A DNA stretch of 64,000 nt from Lederbergia sp. NSJ-179 (GCF_022867885.1 NZ_JALIFP010000012.1:1-64000); one strand, 5' to 3'. Shown: positions 16,931-25,744, counted from the first letter of the stretch. Made by a program: numbers and translations. Notes: generated by a model from the sequence alone, not told the origin.

Positions 16931-17674
16931 TTAAGCTTCTAATCCATCAAAATTGCATCTCCAATCAGATACCCATGCAGGAAAATATCCTGATCGTTGA
17001 GCCACTCTTTGTGAAGCAAGATTACTTGCGATTACGTCATAAGACGGTACATCCCCACGTTCCAATATTTCAAAAGTTAACTTGTTTACAAGATAACTAG
17101 CCAATCCCAAATTGCGATATTCGGGTAATATGTCGATACCTATTTGCCATAATTTTTCACAGGTTTTGCTTGCACCTGCCACACCAACAATTTCACCGTC
17201 TTTCTTTGCAAGCATTGCCAGACCTGTTTTCCAAGGAAGATTCGTATTATAAATAATAGCATTGTGAAAGCTTGTCTTTTCGAGCAAATTCGCTACTGCA
17301 TCTTCCTCAACTAATAAAAAAGTGAAATTTTCCGTTGGTGAGATTGGCTTTATTCCTTTCAGGTCAGGTAAATAATGTATGTAAAGACCCCTAATGAAGG
17401 GTAAAGAAAATACGCTATCCCTGTCCTTGCCTTGCATCATTGCTTTGGCTATCATCAACCGTTCCGCGGTAGCTGAAACCACAATTGATTTCCCCATAGA
17501 CACAATTTCAAAATAACGAGCATTCCTGCGAAATGGCCTGCGTCCAGGATTTTCCTTTGCCTCAACAAAAACAATGCTGTCCTTTTCTCCGTTGAGATCA
17601 TTGATCGTGCAATTTAAGTCTGTTGCAAGTTGCGATTGCACGATATACAGCATTTCATTATATGTCATAATCAT
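16931..17674 (-). CDS. GNAT-family N-acetyltransferase
   Basis: A protein of 247 residues from the ATG at 17674, which has GGGGAGGGG six bases upstream. The acetyltransferase core is C-terminal (residues about 150-240): KKDGEIVGVAGASKT, then WQIGIDILPEYRNLGLASYLV with the Q/R-x-x-G-x-A CoA loop, and ASQRVAQRSGYFPAW at the end. The N-terminal 140 residues are a separate domain with no motif I recognise. The architecture recalls larger GNAT proteins in which an N-terminal GNAT-like half has degenerated. Substrate unknown. Confidence 0.75.
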   Translation of the reverse strand: MIMTYNEMLYIVQSQLATDLNCTINDLNGEKDSIVFVEAKENPGRRPFRRNARYFEIVSMGKSIVVSATAERLMIAKAMMQGKDRDSVFSLPFIRGLYIHYLPDLKGIKPISPTENFTFLLVEEDAVANLLEKTSFHNAIIYNTNLPWKTGLAMLAKKDGEIVGVAGASKTCEKLWQIGIDILPEYRNLGLASYLVNKLTFEILERGDVPSYDVIASNLASQRVAQRSGYFPAWVSDWRCNFDGLEA

Positions 17675-17704
17675 TGGGTACCCCTCCCCTTTCACTTTGT
17701 TCAC

Positions 17705-18143
17705 AACGCATAACGGAATTGAATCCGTTTTCCTAGATGCAATAAGTAATCATAATATAGGCTATTTTCGAACACTTTTTAAAGAAGCTTTCAGATCGTT
17801 TATTATTCTGATTTGTAAAAAAATATCGGAGGATTATCCTAGCCAAAAATATGTGTTAGAAAATTATTAAATGATGGCACTCCAAGAAAAGATAGAATGG
17901 GCGTACATTTCGGCTCTTTTCGAATCTATGTAGGTCTCTAGGTATTGCAGTAGATTGAGGAAAATTATAGAAAAAGAGAGTCACTGAATGTTAATAATTT
18001 ACAATTGCTCTTATAAATTCGGCTACCCATTACTTGCTATGAATATTGCAGAAAACAAACGCATAGTCTTTTTCAATGTTTAAAAGTTGAGTGAATAATG
18101 TGCTTTTGTTCATCTTACGTCCCCTTTAAATAGATATCTCCAT
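17705..18143. other. Intergenic, nothing recognised
   Basis: Both strands are broken by stops and I see no structured repeat, RNA gene or operator. Possibly decayed coding sequence. Confidence 0.3.
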
Positions 18144-18524
18144 TCAACAATTGCAAATCATCACGACATTTCCATCCGGATCCTGTATATTAAACCAAGC
18201 TGTGTCGCCTACTCTCTCTATTTCTCTCACAATGTTAATTCCTTTATCTTTAACAAAATTATATGCTTCTTCAATATCTGGCGCGAAAAAATTAAAAATC
18301 GGACTCAAACTAACATGATGCTGAAAGTCGGGGTCAAAAGCATGGTCATCTAAAGTTAAAGAGGTTGTTCCGACAACCGGCACATTAAATACAGGTGATT
18401 CTATTTTATCTTCATCAACTTGCAAGCCTAATAAATCACAATACCATGTAGCCGATGCTTTCAAATTTGTGACATGAACAAAAACACCATTCATTTGATT
18501 TCTTATTGATGCTGTTTTCTCCAT
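18144..18524 (-). CDS. VOC-family protein
   Basis: A protein of 126 residues with the standard glyoxalase-like layout: GVFVHVTNLKASATWYCDLL at about residues 12-31 and the final AWFNIQDPDGNVVMIC at about 109-124. I chose the second ATG (18524) because AGGAG lies about nine bases upstream; the first ATG is only three bases from it. The C-terminal Cys-Asn-Cys replaces the usual Glu ligand region, so metal binding is uncertain. Monocistronic. Confidence 0.75.
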   Translation of the reverse strand: MEKTASIRNQMNGVFVHVTNLKASATWYCDLLGLQVDEDKIESPVFNVPVVGTTSLTLDDHAFDPDFQHHVSLSPIFNFFAPDIEEAYNFVKDKGINIVREIERVGDTAWFNIQDPDGNVVMICNC

Positions 18525-18665
18525 TTGCATCTTCTCCTATCTTAGTTTTACGAATTAGTTGAAAGCCAAATCCAGAAAGGGCAGTTTAAACTTTACGAAT
18601 GGGTGGTTCGAATGGAGTATTCAGTTTTATGTTGATCTACAAAATCGGTTAACTCGGTATCGACA

Positions 18666-19391
18666 CTATTTTATTATAACCAACATTTCATTGAGGGCAG
18701 CAATGATACAATCATAAAAAAACTCTTTTATCGGTTCGTAGTTTTTATAATAACTTTCATCTAATCCCTTGAAATATTCCAGTCGGTCGGTTGCTAAAAC
18801 AGTGATTGGGGGATAGCCCAATTTAATCAATTCCAGATTCATTAACAGGCGTGAAGTCCGGCCATTTCCATCAATAAAAGGATGGATGTTAATAAATTTA
18901 CATGTGAATTCAATAATATGATCAATGGTTTTGGGCTTCTGCTTGGTATACCAGCTAATAAGGCTTAGCATATCTGTCGGTATTGAATAAAAAGGGGCTA
19001 CGTCGTGGCTAGCACCACTTATCGACACATCTATTCTACGGTAGATTCCAGCATTCCTTCGGTCGATTCCCTGAAGGATAATTGAATGAATGGATTTTAT
19101 ATCACGTTCCGTTAAATCCTGCTTTTGTGCCAATTCCTCTATATAGTTCAACGCTTCCACATGATTTTTTACTTCGAAATGTTCCCGTAAAGTTTTCTTT
19201 TCAATCGTCAAACCTGTTTCAATAATGACGCGAGTCTCCATTTCTGTCAGGGTATTTCCTTCAATGGCATTTGAGTTATATGTATTCTTTACAATGTAAT
19301 TTTCATGTAGTCGCTCAACTTCCAACACACCTAACGGACGATGGCTGTCTAATTGTTCCTTTAATTGATGGATCAAATCCAGTTTCTTCAA
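18666..19391 (-). CDS. Fic-domain protein (AMP transferase type)
   Basis: About 241 residues. The Fic catalytic loop HPFIDGNGRTSR lies at about residues 170-181; His is the general base and the rest binds the nucleotide phosphates, normally transferring AMP to a hydroxyl on a target protein. Residues about 40-46 read SNAIEGN, the (S/T)xxxE(G/N) inhibitory motif placed N-terminally (class II), whose Glu blocks ATP binding and so keeps the enzyme self-restrained. I take the TTG at 19391 with AGAGGTG upstream; a GTG at 19400 sits inside that site. No antitoxin-like partner is next to it, as expected when the inhibitory helix is in the same chain. Confidence 0.85.
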   Translation of the reverse strand: MKKLDLIHQLKEQLDSHRPLGVLEVERLHENYIVKNTYNSNAIEGNTLTEMETRVIIETGLTIEKKTLREHFEVKNHVEALNYIEELAQKQDLTERDIKSIHSIILQGIDRRNAGIYRRIDVSISGASHDVAPFYSIPTDMLSLISWYTKQKPKTIDHIIEFTCKFINIHPFIDGNGRTSRLLMNLELIKLGYPPITVLATDRLEYFKGLDESYYKNYEPIKEFFYDCIIAALNEMLVIIK

Positions 19392-19400
19392 TGGAAACAC

Positions 19401-19769
19401 CTCTTTTAAAAAATACCAGCACAGAATAACGATCGTTTAGTCATCCTAAGCTGGTTTTTTAAAGCGTTTATTTTTAAAATTAGAAATTAGAACTATAGGA
19501 TTGTTTTTCACAATCTCAGTATAACATTCCTTATTCGGCCCACTCAACCGTAATGTACACTTTTTGGTTTTAAAAAAGGGTGGTGAAAATAGCTTTACCA
19601 AAGTTTATCAGAAAGCATAAATGGTGTTGGGTAGGGGAATGAATCTCTACAAAGGTATCCTCTATATAAAGCATAATCTCCCATAATAACATACTTATTT
19701 ACATACCCTCGATACAGATCTCCACGAACTGGTCTATAGGAAATGGCTATTCAGTAAACCAATTTTTAA
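19401..19769. other. Intergenic, nothing firm
   Basis: Contains weak inverted repeats (ACCAGC near 19410 and GCTGGT near 19450 followed by T) but no gene recognised. Confidence 0.3.
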
Positions 19770-19799
19770 ATAAAAGCCGCAGATCTAATTATCTGCAGC
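19770..19799 (-). terminator. Terminator of the CD3324-family gene
   Basis: A 9-bp stem (GCTGCAGAT with ATCTGCGGC, one G-U pair), six-base loop, followed on the minus strand by TTTTATTT, 15 bases after the stop at 19814. Confidence 0.75.
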
Positions 19800-19813
19800 C
19801 TCCTCTATGGAAT

Positions 19814-20104
19814 CTATCTCTTAGATTCTTGAAAAAGTTCACGTGTTTTATAGACAATTTTGCGGATACTATCTATGGACAAATTATATTCCTGCTCCAA
19901 GTCTTCAAATGACCGGCCTTCTCTATACAATTGATAGATCTCTTCGTTTCTTTTGGCAATTAATTGGCGCGATCCGTTGGCCTCTCCCCATCCTGCTCGC
20001 TGCTTGTTTTGCTTCGGAATATAAATGAGCTCGCCCTGAATGTATTTTTGGAGCTCCTTCAACAAATGAGGGGGAAGCACCTCTTTTCCATTTTTGTATG
20101 ACAA
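19814..20104 (-). CDS. CD3324-family helix-turn-helix protein
   Basis: A protein of 96 residues matching a small Firmicutes family known as CD3324: N-terminal LPPHLLKELQKYIQGELIYIP, a central Gly-rich turn (WGEANGSR), and a C-terminal helix-turn-helix (EDLEQEYNLSIDSIRKIVY, about residues 68-86) of the Mor/sigma-like type. It probably binds DNA. The start is a TTG at 20104 with AGGAAGG ten bases upstream; the ATG at 20118 is in another frame. Single gene with its own terminator. Confidence 0.7.
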   Translation of the reverse strand: MSYKNGKEVLPPHLLKELQKYIQGELIYIPKQNKQRAGWGEANGSRQLIAKRNEEIYQLYREGRSFEDLEQEYNLSIDSIRKIVYKTRELFQESKR

Positions 20105-20249
20105 TCAATGACATCCTTCCTATTAAGATGTATGTGTTGATCATTCATTACTTTTTCAATCATGAATAAAACTCCTTTCATTTTGTTTTATAAGAGTAAG
20201 CCTTTTCACATTTAGTATACATTAGTTTGGAAAGCAAAGGATAGTAAAG

Positions 20250-20300
20250 GAGGCCGCAAAAAATGCGGCCTCACGTTTTGCGATTTCCGCTAGGCGGAAA
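20250..20300. repeat. Two adjacent GC-rich hairpins
   Basis: GAGGCCGC/GCGGCCTC (20250-20257 and 20265-20272) and TTTCCGC/GCGGAAA (20284-20290 and 20294-20300). No gene ends close enough to make them obvious terminators; they precede the dispersed element at 20444. Confidence 0.5.
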
Positions 20301-20443
20301 CCACCTCATATTTTGTGATCAATTTCAATCAGCCTCCTTTCCGAAATACTATCGGTCCGACACCCTTATTAACTCATAAAACAACCCCTGAGCACAAGTG
20401 AAAGAACAATTATAATTATTTTTTACCTATATTTCCAAATGAT

Positions 20444-20637
20444 AAGAAAAGCGCAAGCGCCCGTTTAGCGACGTACAAACTTTTTAGGGGCCTGACGAGA
20501 TAAAGGAAACACGATGAACCCGAAGGGTGAATCGATGTTGACTTATCGTAGGAAGGCACCGAAAGTTTGCTAGTCGCTGGGCGCTGGAGCTAGATCCAAA
20601 CATTAGCCGATTTTTATGCTTTCTTACCTTTTAAAAA
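20444..20637 (+). repeat. Dispersed structured element, copy A
   Basis: Both ends match the copy at 57647-57807 (inverted): AAGAAAAGCGCAAGCGCC on the left and GGCGCTGGAGCTAGATCC plus about 45 further bases on the right. The interior is different but pairs with itself: GCGCCC/GGGCGC, AGCGAC/GTCGCT, CAAACTTT/AAAGTTTG and GGGGCCT/AGGCACC stack in order. No protein-coding potential. Confidence 0.8.
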
Positions 20638-20644
20638 AGCGATC

Positions 20645-21097
20645 CTACAAATCTTGCGATAGACGAACCATGTCAATCACCTGTATCCCATTCTCGAAAA
20701 TGGCCTCAGGATAATGGCGAATGAAGAAGTCTCTGTCTATACTAGTCATTCTAAATCCGCATTTTTGATAAAGGGCAAGTTGGGCTACACCGGAATTTCC
20801 GGTTCCGACTTCAATCGTTTTAAACTCTTGCTCCCTTGCTTGTTGAATGGCATGATTGATCAACTGCTTGCCAATCCCTTTTCCTTGATGCGCCTCATCA
20901 ACGGCAAGATTGACAAGCTCTATTGTCTCAGGCCTGGTCGGTAGTAAAACATACACCCCGATCACAAGACCATCTATACAAGCTACAAAACATTGACCTC
21001 TTTTGACATATTCTTCAACAAGTTTCCTTGAGGGGTCTGCTAATAAAAGTAATTCCATTGGTGGCTTTTCATTTTCATTTAGCTTCCTTATATCCAT
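20645..21097 (-). CDS. GNAT-family N-acetyltransferase (YvbK-like)
   Basis: A protein of 150 residues. The CoA-binding loop is HQGKGIGKQLINHAI at about 70-84, after the ELVNLAVDE strand; VAQLALYQKCGF at about 105-116 is the C-terminal part of the fold, and HYPEAIFENGIQVIDM is typical of the YvbK subgroup as I remember it. Members acetylate small molecules; the substrate is not established here. The ATG at 21097 has GGAGAA upstream. The stop lies against the dispersed element, which probably provides the 3' end of the transcript. Confidence 0.8.
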   Translation of the reverse strand: MDIRKLNENEKPPMELLLLADPSRKLVEEYVKRGQCFVACIDGLVIGVYVLLPTRPETIELVNLAVDEAHQGKGIGKQLINHAIQQAREQEFKTIEVGTGNSGVAQLALYQKCGFRMTSIDRDFFIRHYPEAIFENGIQVIDMVRLSQDL

Positions 21098-21199
21098 TTC
21101 ACTTTCTCCTTCTCCGATCGTATCTTTTTCTGTCCTTTATTATCATAATAGCGAAAAAATAAACTTTGACCAGTAAATTTTATTTTTTATACCAGATCC

Positions 21200-21214
21200 T
21201 ATGACTAGGTGTTA
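21200..21214 (+). promoter_or_regulatory. Possible FapR operator
   Basis: The complement strand reads TAACACCTAGTCATA, close to the FapR core TAGTACCTAGTCTTA (12 of 15). A TATAAT -10 overlaps its right end, 28 bases before fabHB. FapR represses fatty-acid genes in Bacillus until malonyl-CoA is available. Confidence 0.45.
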
Positions 21215-21244
21215 TAATAAAGTAAAAAATAAGGATGTGATCTG

Positions 21245-22228
21245 ATGGTTCACTCAAAGGCACGGATAACAGCGATTGGCACTGCTGTACCTAAAAAAAG
21301 ATTACTCAATTCAGATTTAGAAAAATTGGTGGATACGAGTGATGAATGGATTGTTCAAAGAACAGGGATGAAAGAACGTAGAATTGCTGGTGAAAATGAG
21401 TTTGCATCGACTTTAGCTTTTCAGGCCATTGACCATTTAATCAAAACCTATGATAAAGATTTGCATGATGTCGATGGTATTATTGTAGCAACGACAACCC
21501 CCGATTATGCTTTTCCAAGTGTGGCCTGTCAAATTCAAGCCCATTACCAAATCCCTTGCGCAGGTGCATTTGATCTCAATGCAACTTGTGCAGGATTCAC
21601 CTATGCTTTACATGTAGCCAATAATTTAATTACTGCAGAAGCTCATAAAAAGATTTTAGTGGTGGCGACCGAAACGTTATCAAAGGTAACGGATTATCAA
21701 GATCGATCTACTTGTATCTTATTTGGAGATGGGGCTGCCGCGATGCTGGTTGAGTATGATCCGGAAAATCCGAGCTTCCTCGCAAGCCATATGGGAACTG
21801 ATGGGGATGGGGGCATTCATGTTTATCGTACGAATCTAGCATCGACGATGAACAACACGGCTCTCAATACTTCAGGGAAAATGGTGCAAAATGGACGGGA
21901 AGTGTACAAATGGGCTGTACGTACCATCCCAGACGGCATACAGGGATTAGCAGACAAAGCCCAGCTAACATTTACTGATATCGATTGGTTCATCCCCCAT
22001 AGTGCTAACCTGCGGATGATCGAATCGATCTGTGAAAAATCAGGCTTTCCGATTGAAAAAACCTTAACAAGTGTCAAATATTTTGGGAACACATCTTCCG
22101 CCTCGATCCCATTAGCCTTACAACTTGGGATTGAAAATGGTCAGGTGCAAAACGGTGATACGCTCATGTTGTACGGCTTCGGTGGTGGTTTAACGCACCT
22201 AGGTATTATCCTAAAATGGAATTTATAA
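21245..22228 (+). CDS. fabHB: Beta-ketoacyl-ACP synthase III
   Basis: A 327-residue thiolase-fold enzyme that starts fatty-acid synthesis by condensing an acyl-CoA primer (often branched in Bacillus) with malonyl-ACP. The catalytic triad is visible: Cys115 (NATCAGF), His252 (IPHSAN) and Asn282 (FGNTSSAS). The C-terminal GFGGGLTHLGIILKW closes the fold. By similarity of length and by standing alone it fits FabHB (YhfB), the second FabH of B. subtilis, rather than the fabHA-fabF operon copy. The ATG at 21245 has AAGGATG upstream, and a FapR-like site overlaps the promoter. Confidence 0.88.
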   Translation: MVHSKARITAIGTAVPKKRLLNSDLEKLVDTSDEWIVQRTGMKERRIAGENEFASTLAFQAIDHLIKTYDKDLHDVDGIIVATTTPDYAFPSVACQIQAHYQIPCAGAFDLNATCAGFTYALHVANNLITAEAHKKILVVATETLSKVTDYQDRSTCILFGDGAAAMLVEYDPENPSFLASHMGTDGDGGIHVYRTNLASTMNNTALNTSGKMVQNGREVYKWAVRTIPDGIQGLADKAQLTFTDIDWFIPHSANLRMIESICEKSGFPIEKTLTSVKYFGNTSSASIPLALQLGIENGQVQNGDTLMLYGFGGGLTHLGIILKWNL

Positions 22229-22316
22229 TCTTTTTATGAAGGGTTAGACATTTTTCGACTTGTTGTCCTTATTGCTCGGGATATAATTCTAGCTCGTTTT
22301 GTTCGAATATCCACAT

Positions 22317-22347
22317 AAACAGGAGAGAATACGCTTCTCTCCTGTTT
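22317..22347. terminator. Bidirectional terminator between fabHB and the YdhK gene
   Basis: A 12-bp perfect stem (AAACAGGAGAGA with TCTCTCCTGTTT), 7-base loop, T-run on both strands. It serves the convergent genes ending at 22228 (+) and 22350 (-). Confidence 0.85.
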
Positions 22348-22349
22348 TG

Positions 22350-22973
22350 CTACATATCTCCTTGTTGAACTGGCCCAAGTTCGTTTGCTGTTACCCATTT
22401 ATGATTTTTGACTTCCTCCCCACCTGTTGACGGCTTACAGTCAATCATATAAACGTTTGTATGTTCAGAGGATTCAATTTCAGCTGTTGCCCCTTTCATT
22501 CCTTCCATATGGTCTGCTTCAAGTGTCACTTCTGTACCTGGGCTTACTGGTTCCTGAACGTCATCCGCTATTTCTTCCTGAATGACCCATTTATAATCTT
22601 TCACCGGCTCTCCACCATTTGTTGGTTTGTAAGAGACGACATAAGCGATGGTGTCATATGCACCGACAATGGTCGCTTCTGCTCCATCCATTCCTTTCAT
22701 ATGGTCCGTTTCAATTATAGCTTGACTCCCGACTGTGTATTTTGGAGCTTTCGCTTCCTTTAAACCTTCTGGTACTTCCCCTGAGCTCGAATGATGCATC
22801 GAATCATGACTTGAATTCGACCCTTTGTCCGTACTCTCTTGATTATTCTCTACATTTTCTTGAGAGGCTTGTCCCTCATCTTTTACCTCTTTATTCTGAT
22901 TTGTAGCTTGTCCACAAGTTCCTAACGCAAGCATGGCAACATTAAGAGTTAAAATATACCGGTGTTTTGACAT
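22350..22973 (-). CDS. YdhK-family lipoprotein-like protein (two DUF1541 repeats)
   Basis: A protein of 207 residues. After a short hydrophobic leader ending LALGTCG (possible lipidated Cys at about residue 20, with Thr before the Cys, which is unusual for a lipobox) comes a low-complexity Asn/Glu/Ser/His linker, then two copies of the DUF1541 module at about 75-130 and 143-197. Each has ADHM(K/E)GM(D/K)GA and a closing KWV. The His-Met rich spacer (HDSMHHSS) and HM motifs suggest metal contact on the outside of the cell. B. subtilis YdhK is the model; its function is not settled. Confidence 0.8.
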   Translation of the reverse strand: MSKHRYILTLNVAMLALGTCGQATNQNKEVKDEGQASQENVENNQESTDKGSNSSHDSMHHSSSGEVPEGLKEAKAPKYTVGSQAIIETDHMKGMDGAEATIVGAYDTIAYVVSYKPTNGGEPVKDYKWVIQEEIADDVQEPVSPGTEVTLEADHMEGMKGATAEIESSEHTNVYMIDCKPSTGGEEVKNHKWVTANELGPVQQGDM

Positions 22974-23263
22974 GGTGTTTCGTCTACCTCTTTCGTATAA
23001 AAAATTTTTTTTGCTAGAAAATATGTCATCGGTCCATTATTCTCTCCTGTTCTCTCGTTAAACCTCCCTCTAGTTTCTTAAAAGGGAAATACCCTTTCCT
23101 AGTCTTATTTAATTTTCAACGGTTGCTTTCCCTAGTCGTTCTACATTGTTTATCCGTATTTCAAGGCGCTGGCGCTATGCTTAGAATCAGATATTTCACA
23201 GGAATATTCTCACGGTTAATTAGAAATAATAACCCTGATATCAAATATTGGGAGGAAAGCATT

Positions 23264-23701
23264 ATGGCATTAATACCTTATGAACCATTCAGACACCTAG
23301 ACAATATGAGAAGAGATTTTGATCGCTTTTTTACGGATTTTCCACTTTCATTTGGGAATGAGCAACATTTAGGTTCGATTCGAGTCGATGTTCATGAAAC
23401 ACCGAATGAAGTTGTCGCAACCTGTGATATCCCCGGCCTTGAGAAAAAGGAAGATGTGAACATCGCTATTGAAAATAACATGTTACAGGTGAGTGGGACG
23501 ATCCAGCGAACGAATGAAATGAATGAAGAACATATGCACCGAAAAGAACGTTATGTAGGCCGATTCCATCGTTCCATCTCACTCCCAAGCCCTGTTTCAC
23601 ACGAGGGAGTTACCGCCACTTATCGGAATGGTGTCCTTGAAATCAAGATGCCTAAGCTGGAAAATGATAATAGACAAAGAATTGATGTAGAATTCCATTA
23701 A
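23264..23701 (+). CDS. Small heat-shock protein, Hsp20/alpha-crystallin family
   Basis: A protein of 145 residues from the ATG at 23264, nine bases after GGGAGG; the open frame extends upstream to 23123 but has no site there. The alpha-crystallin domain spans about 40-135: RVDVHETPNEVVATCDIPGL, the NNMLQVSGTIQ strand, and GVLEIKMPK with the conserved G-V-L motif. The C-terminal tail lacks a clear I-x-I/V, ending RIDVEFH. It holds unfolding proteins as an oligomeric ATP-independent chaperone. Single gene with its own terminator. Confidence 0.88.
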   Translation: MALIPYEPFRHLDNMRRDFDRFFTDFPLSFGNEQHLGSIRVDVHETPNEVVATCDIPGLEKKEDVNIAIENNMLQVSGTIQRTNEMNEEHMHRKERYVGRFHRSISLPSPVSHEGVTATYRNGVLEIKMPKLENDNRQRIDVEFH

Positions 23702-23718
23702 AATGGAGTAAATGGATG

Positions 23719-23746
23719 AAAGACCGAGCGGGAATCGGTCTTTTTT
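23719..23746 (+). terminator. Terminator of the Hsp20 gene
   Basis: AAAGACCGA pairs with TCGGTCTTT around a 7-base loop and is followed by a T-run; 18 bases after the stop. Confidence 0.85.
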
Positions 23747-23842
23747 CATTCATTTGGTCAAATGTGGAGAACGAAAAGTCAAATTGTCTAAAGAATTTTT
23801 TCAGCATTCGATAAAATTGGAGAAAGGGCTTTGAACAGGGGA

Positions 23843-23916
23843 GATTACGGGCGATTCGTTACCCTTTCGACCATCAGCCTCCGAACGAGCACGATAAATT
23901 AAGATTGCCCGTAATC
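23843..23916. repeat. Long-range 10-bp inverted repeat
   Basis: GATTACGGGC (23843-23852) and its exact complement (23907-23916) enclose 54 bases. It lies just downstream of the amidase gene (minus) and may be part of its 3' end. Confidence 0.4.
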
Positions 23917-23935
23917 CAAGTCGTGGCTTTGTATC

Positions 23936-24628
23936 CTATCCTTCAAAAAAGGTCTTAATTCCATCTACAATCCCTGTAGCGACTTTCTCTTGAAAAGCGG
24001 CAGAATTGATTCGGGCTTCGTCCTCGGCATTTGAAATATATCCAAGTTCGAGCAACACCGCTGGTACTTTGTTTTCTCTTAATACATAATAATCTCCATA
24101 AGAGACGCCGCGATTACGGGCTTTAATATCTTCCATAAATATGTGCTGATGGATGCATTCTGCTAGTTTTTGGTCACGTTTATGATAATAATAGGATGTC
24201 ATCCCTTCTACATCGTTTGTCTCAAATGCGTCATAATGGATGCTTACAAATAAATCTGCTTGATTTTCAGCTGCCAACTCTACCCGCTCTTCAAGTTCGA
24301 CATATTTATCATCATCGCGTGTCATTTGAACCTCTGCGCCGGCTTGCTCTAGTGCCGCCTTAATTTTATTTGCTGTCTCTAATGTAACTTGCTTCTCAAG
24401 CGTACCATTTTGGCCGCTGGCTCCAACATCATTGCCACCATGCCCGGGATCAAGTACAATTCTTCTTCCTTCCAAAGCCAATTTTTTTTCGGCTTTTGTC
24501 GTTTTATTACTTTCCGTTCCAGCGATTCTTTCCTTATTTTCATTTTTTTCATTTTTCTCAAATTCAAATAAATGAGTCGCCGCAAAAGCTATAATCATAA
24601 TCAAGACGAGTACTTTCAATATTTTCAT
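23936..24628 (-). CDS. N-acetylmuramoyl-L-alanine amidase (Amidase_3)
   Basis: About 230 residues from the ATG at 24628 (AGAAAGGA upstream; an earlier start at 24655 adds nine residues). One N-terminal membrane segment (about 2-20) precedes a charged linker and the zinc amidase domain: VLDPGHGG with the first Zn His, a conserved Glu in TLEKQVTLE, SIHYDAF with the second His, and LLELGYISNAEDE with the catalytic Glu. It cuts the amide bond between MurNAc and the stem peptide, outside the membrane. It lies 29 bases after the deacetylase gene and is probably in one operon with it. Confidence 0.88.
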   Translation of the reverse strand: MKILKVLVLIMIIAFAATHLFEFEKNEKNENKERIAGTESNKTTKAEKKLALEGRRIVLDPGHGGNDVGASGQNGTLEKQVTLETANKIKAALEQAGAEVQMTRDDDKYVELEERVELAAENQADLFVSIHYDAFETNDVEGMTSYYYHKRDQKLAECIHQHIFMEDIKARNRGVSYGDYYVLRENKVPAVLLELGYISNAEDEARINSAAFQEKVATGIVDGIKTFFEG

Positions 24629-24657
24629 ATAAATTTCCTTTCTAGGTAAATCCATTT

Positions 24658-25548
24658 TTATAAACGAGAATCTGATAAAAAGTTATTGGGAAAATGATGT
24701 TGATCACTGTAGACCCCAAACTCATAGCCCTGCTCCTTGAAAAATGCAATAATTTGCGGTAACAGCTTCAAGGTTTGTTCCTTTTCGTGCATAAGGACAA
24801 CTTCAACATCCTCTGTTGTAGTCGATTTTATATTGTCCATGATTTTTTTGGGGTCATTGGGATATTTCCAATCTTGGGAGTCAATTGTCCAATCCCAAAC
24901 TTTCAATCCTGCTTCAATGACCTGATCGTGAATAAGTTCGTCTTGCAACCCGGGAATAGACCCATAAGGAGGACGCACTAAATGAGGATTCGTTCCTGTA
25001 ATCTCATGAATTAACGCTAATGTTTCCTGCATTTCTGGAACAAACTGCTTGTTTTTATATAATTCGTCAGAATCATGTGTCATACTATGGGCGCCAACAT
25101 AATGACCTTCCCTAGTGGCTCGTTTCACATCCGATTGAAAGGATGATTGTTTTAAATAGTTTCCTTGCATAAAAAAGGTTGCATGAACTCCATGTTCCTC
25201 TAAAACATCAAGAAAAGCTCCGGTCCATTCACTTGGACCATCATCGAAAGTTAAGTAGACCATTTTCTCGTTTTTCTTATCCTCTGATACTTCTTTCCCC
25301 TTTTCTATCTCCTCTTCCATTTGCTTATCAGCTTCTTCTTTCATTTTTTCTTCGCTTTTTCGTGGTGAAGGACTGGTTTTTTCAAACGTTTCGGCCATTG
25401 TTTTCTTATCCTCTATCTTGTCAATGGGGGATGCTGCTTTTATGAAGTAATCTATCACCCAAACAAGGGACACTACTAAAAAAATTAATAGTCCTATTTT
25501 AAAAAAGATTCTTATCCTTCTTTTCTCCCCACTAGACTGGTTTTGCAT
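24658..25548 (-). CDS. Membrane-anchored polysaccharide deacetylase (NodB domain)
   Basis: A protein of 296 residues: membrane segment at about 14-35, a highly charged Lys/Glu linker (40-95), then a NodB domain. The catalytic TFDDGP is at 100-105, the metal-binding pair H154 and H158 in HSMTH, then RPPYG near 198, a DWTIDSQDW stretch and the closing LMHE. It removes N-acetyl (or O-acetyl) groups from cell-wall glycans, as PdaA/PdaC do in B. subtilis; which bond is cut cannot be told. It lies upstream of the amidase on the same strand, so the two may modify the wall in sequence. Confidence 0.85.
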   Translation of the reverse strand: MQNQSSGEKRRIRIFFKIGLLIFLVVSLVWVIDYFIKAASPIDKIEDKKTMAETFEKTSPSPRKSEEKMKEEADKQMEEEIEKGKEVSEDKKNEKMVYLTFDDGPSEWTGAFLDVLEEHGVHATFFMQGNYLKQSSFQSDVKRATREGHYVGAHSMTHDSDELYKNKQFVPEMQETLALIHEITGTNPHLVRPPYGSIPGLQDELIHDQVIEAGLKVWDWTIDSQDWKYPNDPKKIMDNIKSTTTEDVEVVLMHEKEQTLKLLPQIIAFFKEQGYEFGVYSDQHHFPNNFLSDSRL

Positions 25549-25647
25549 AAGTTTCCCTCCCTTCTTTTATCCCTTTTATCTCTATTGCTAGATTAAACAT
25601 GCGAGATATAGATAAAATGAAGATGAGATGGATTTTGGCTAAAGAAA

Positions 25648-25685
25648 TAAGAAAAGCACAAGGCGCCCGTCTAGCGACGTACAAA
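25648..25685 (+). repeat. Truncated copy C of the dispersed structured element
   Basis: Matches the left end and first arm of the element at 20444 (GAAAAGC, GGCGCCCGT, AGCGACGTACAAA) and then stops abruptly where the terminator hairpin begins. Confidence 0.7.
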
Positions 25686-25729
25686 AAAAGCTATTAAGTC
25701 ATGGCTAAACCCATGACCTAATAGCTTTT
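25683..25729 (-). terminator. Terminator of the two-component operon
   Basis: A 19-bp stem (AAAAGCTATTAAGTCATGG, one mismatch) with a 6-base loop; on the minus strand it ends in seven T. It starts 15 bases after the histidine kinase stop. Confidence 0.88.
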
Positions 25730-25744
25730 GCTCCGATCAAACTG

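Noticed and set aside
18666-19391. Fic protein as a two-gene toxin-antitoxin or defence system
   Set aside because: The inhibitory SxxxEG motif is within the same chain (class II) and no antitoxin-like gene is adjacent.
23123-23263. Longer Hsp20 start at 23123
   Set aside because: No ribosome binding site there, while GGGAGG stands at ideal spacing before the ATG at 23264, where the family similarity also begins.
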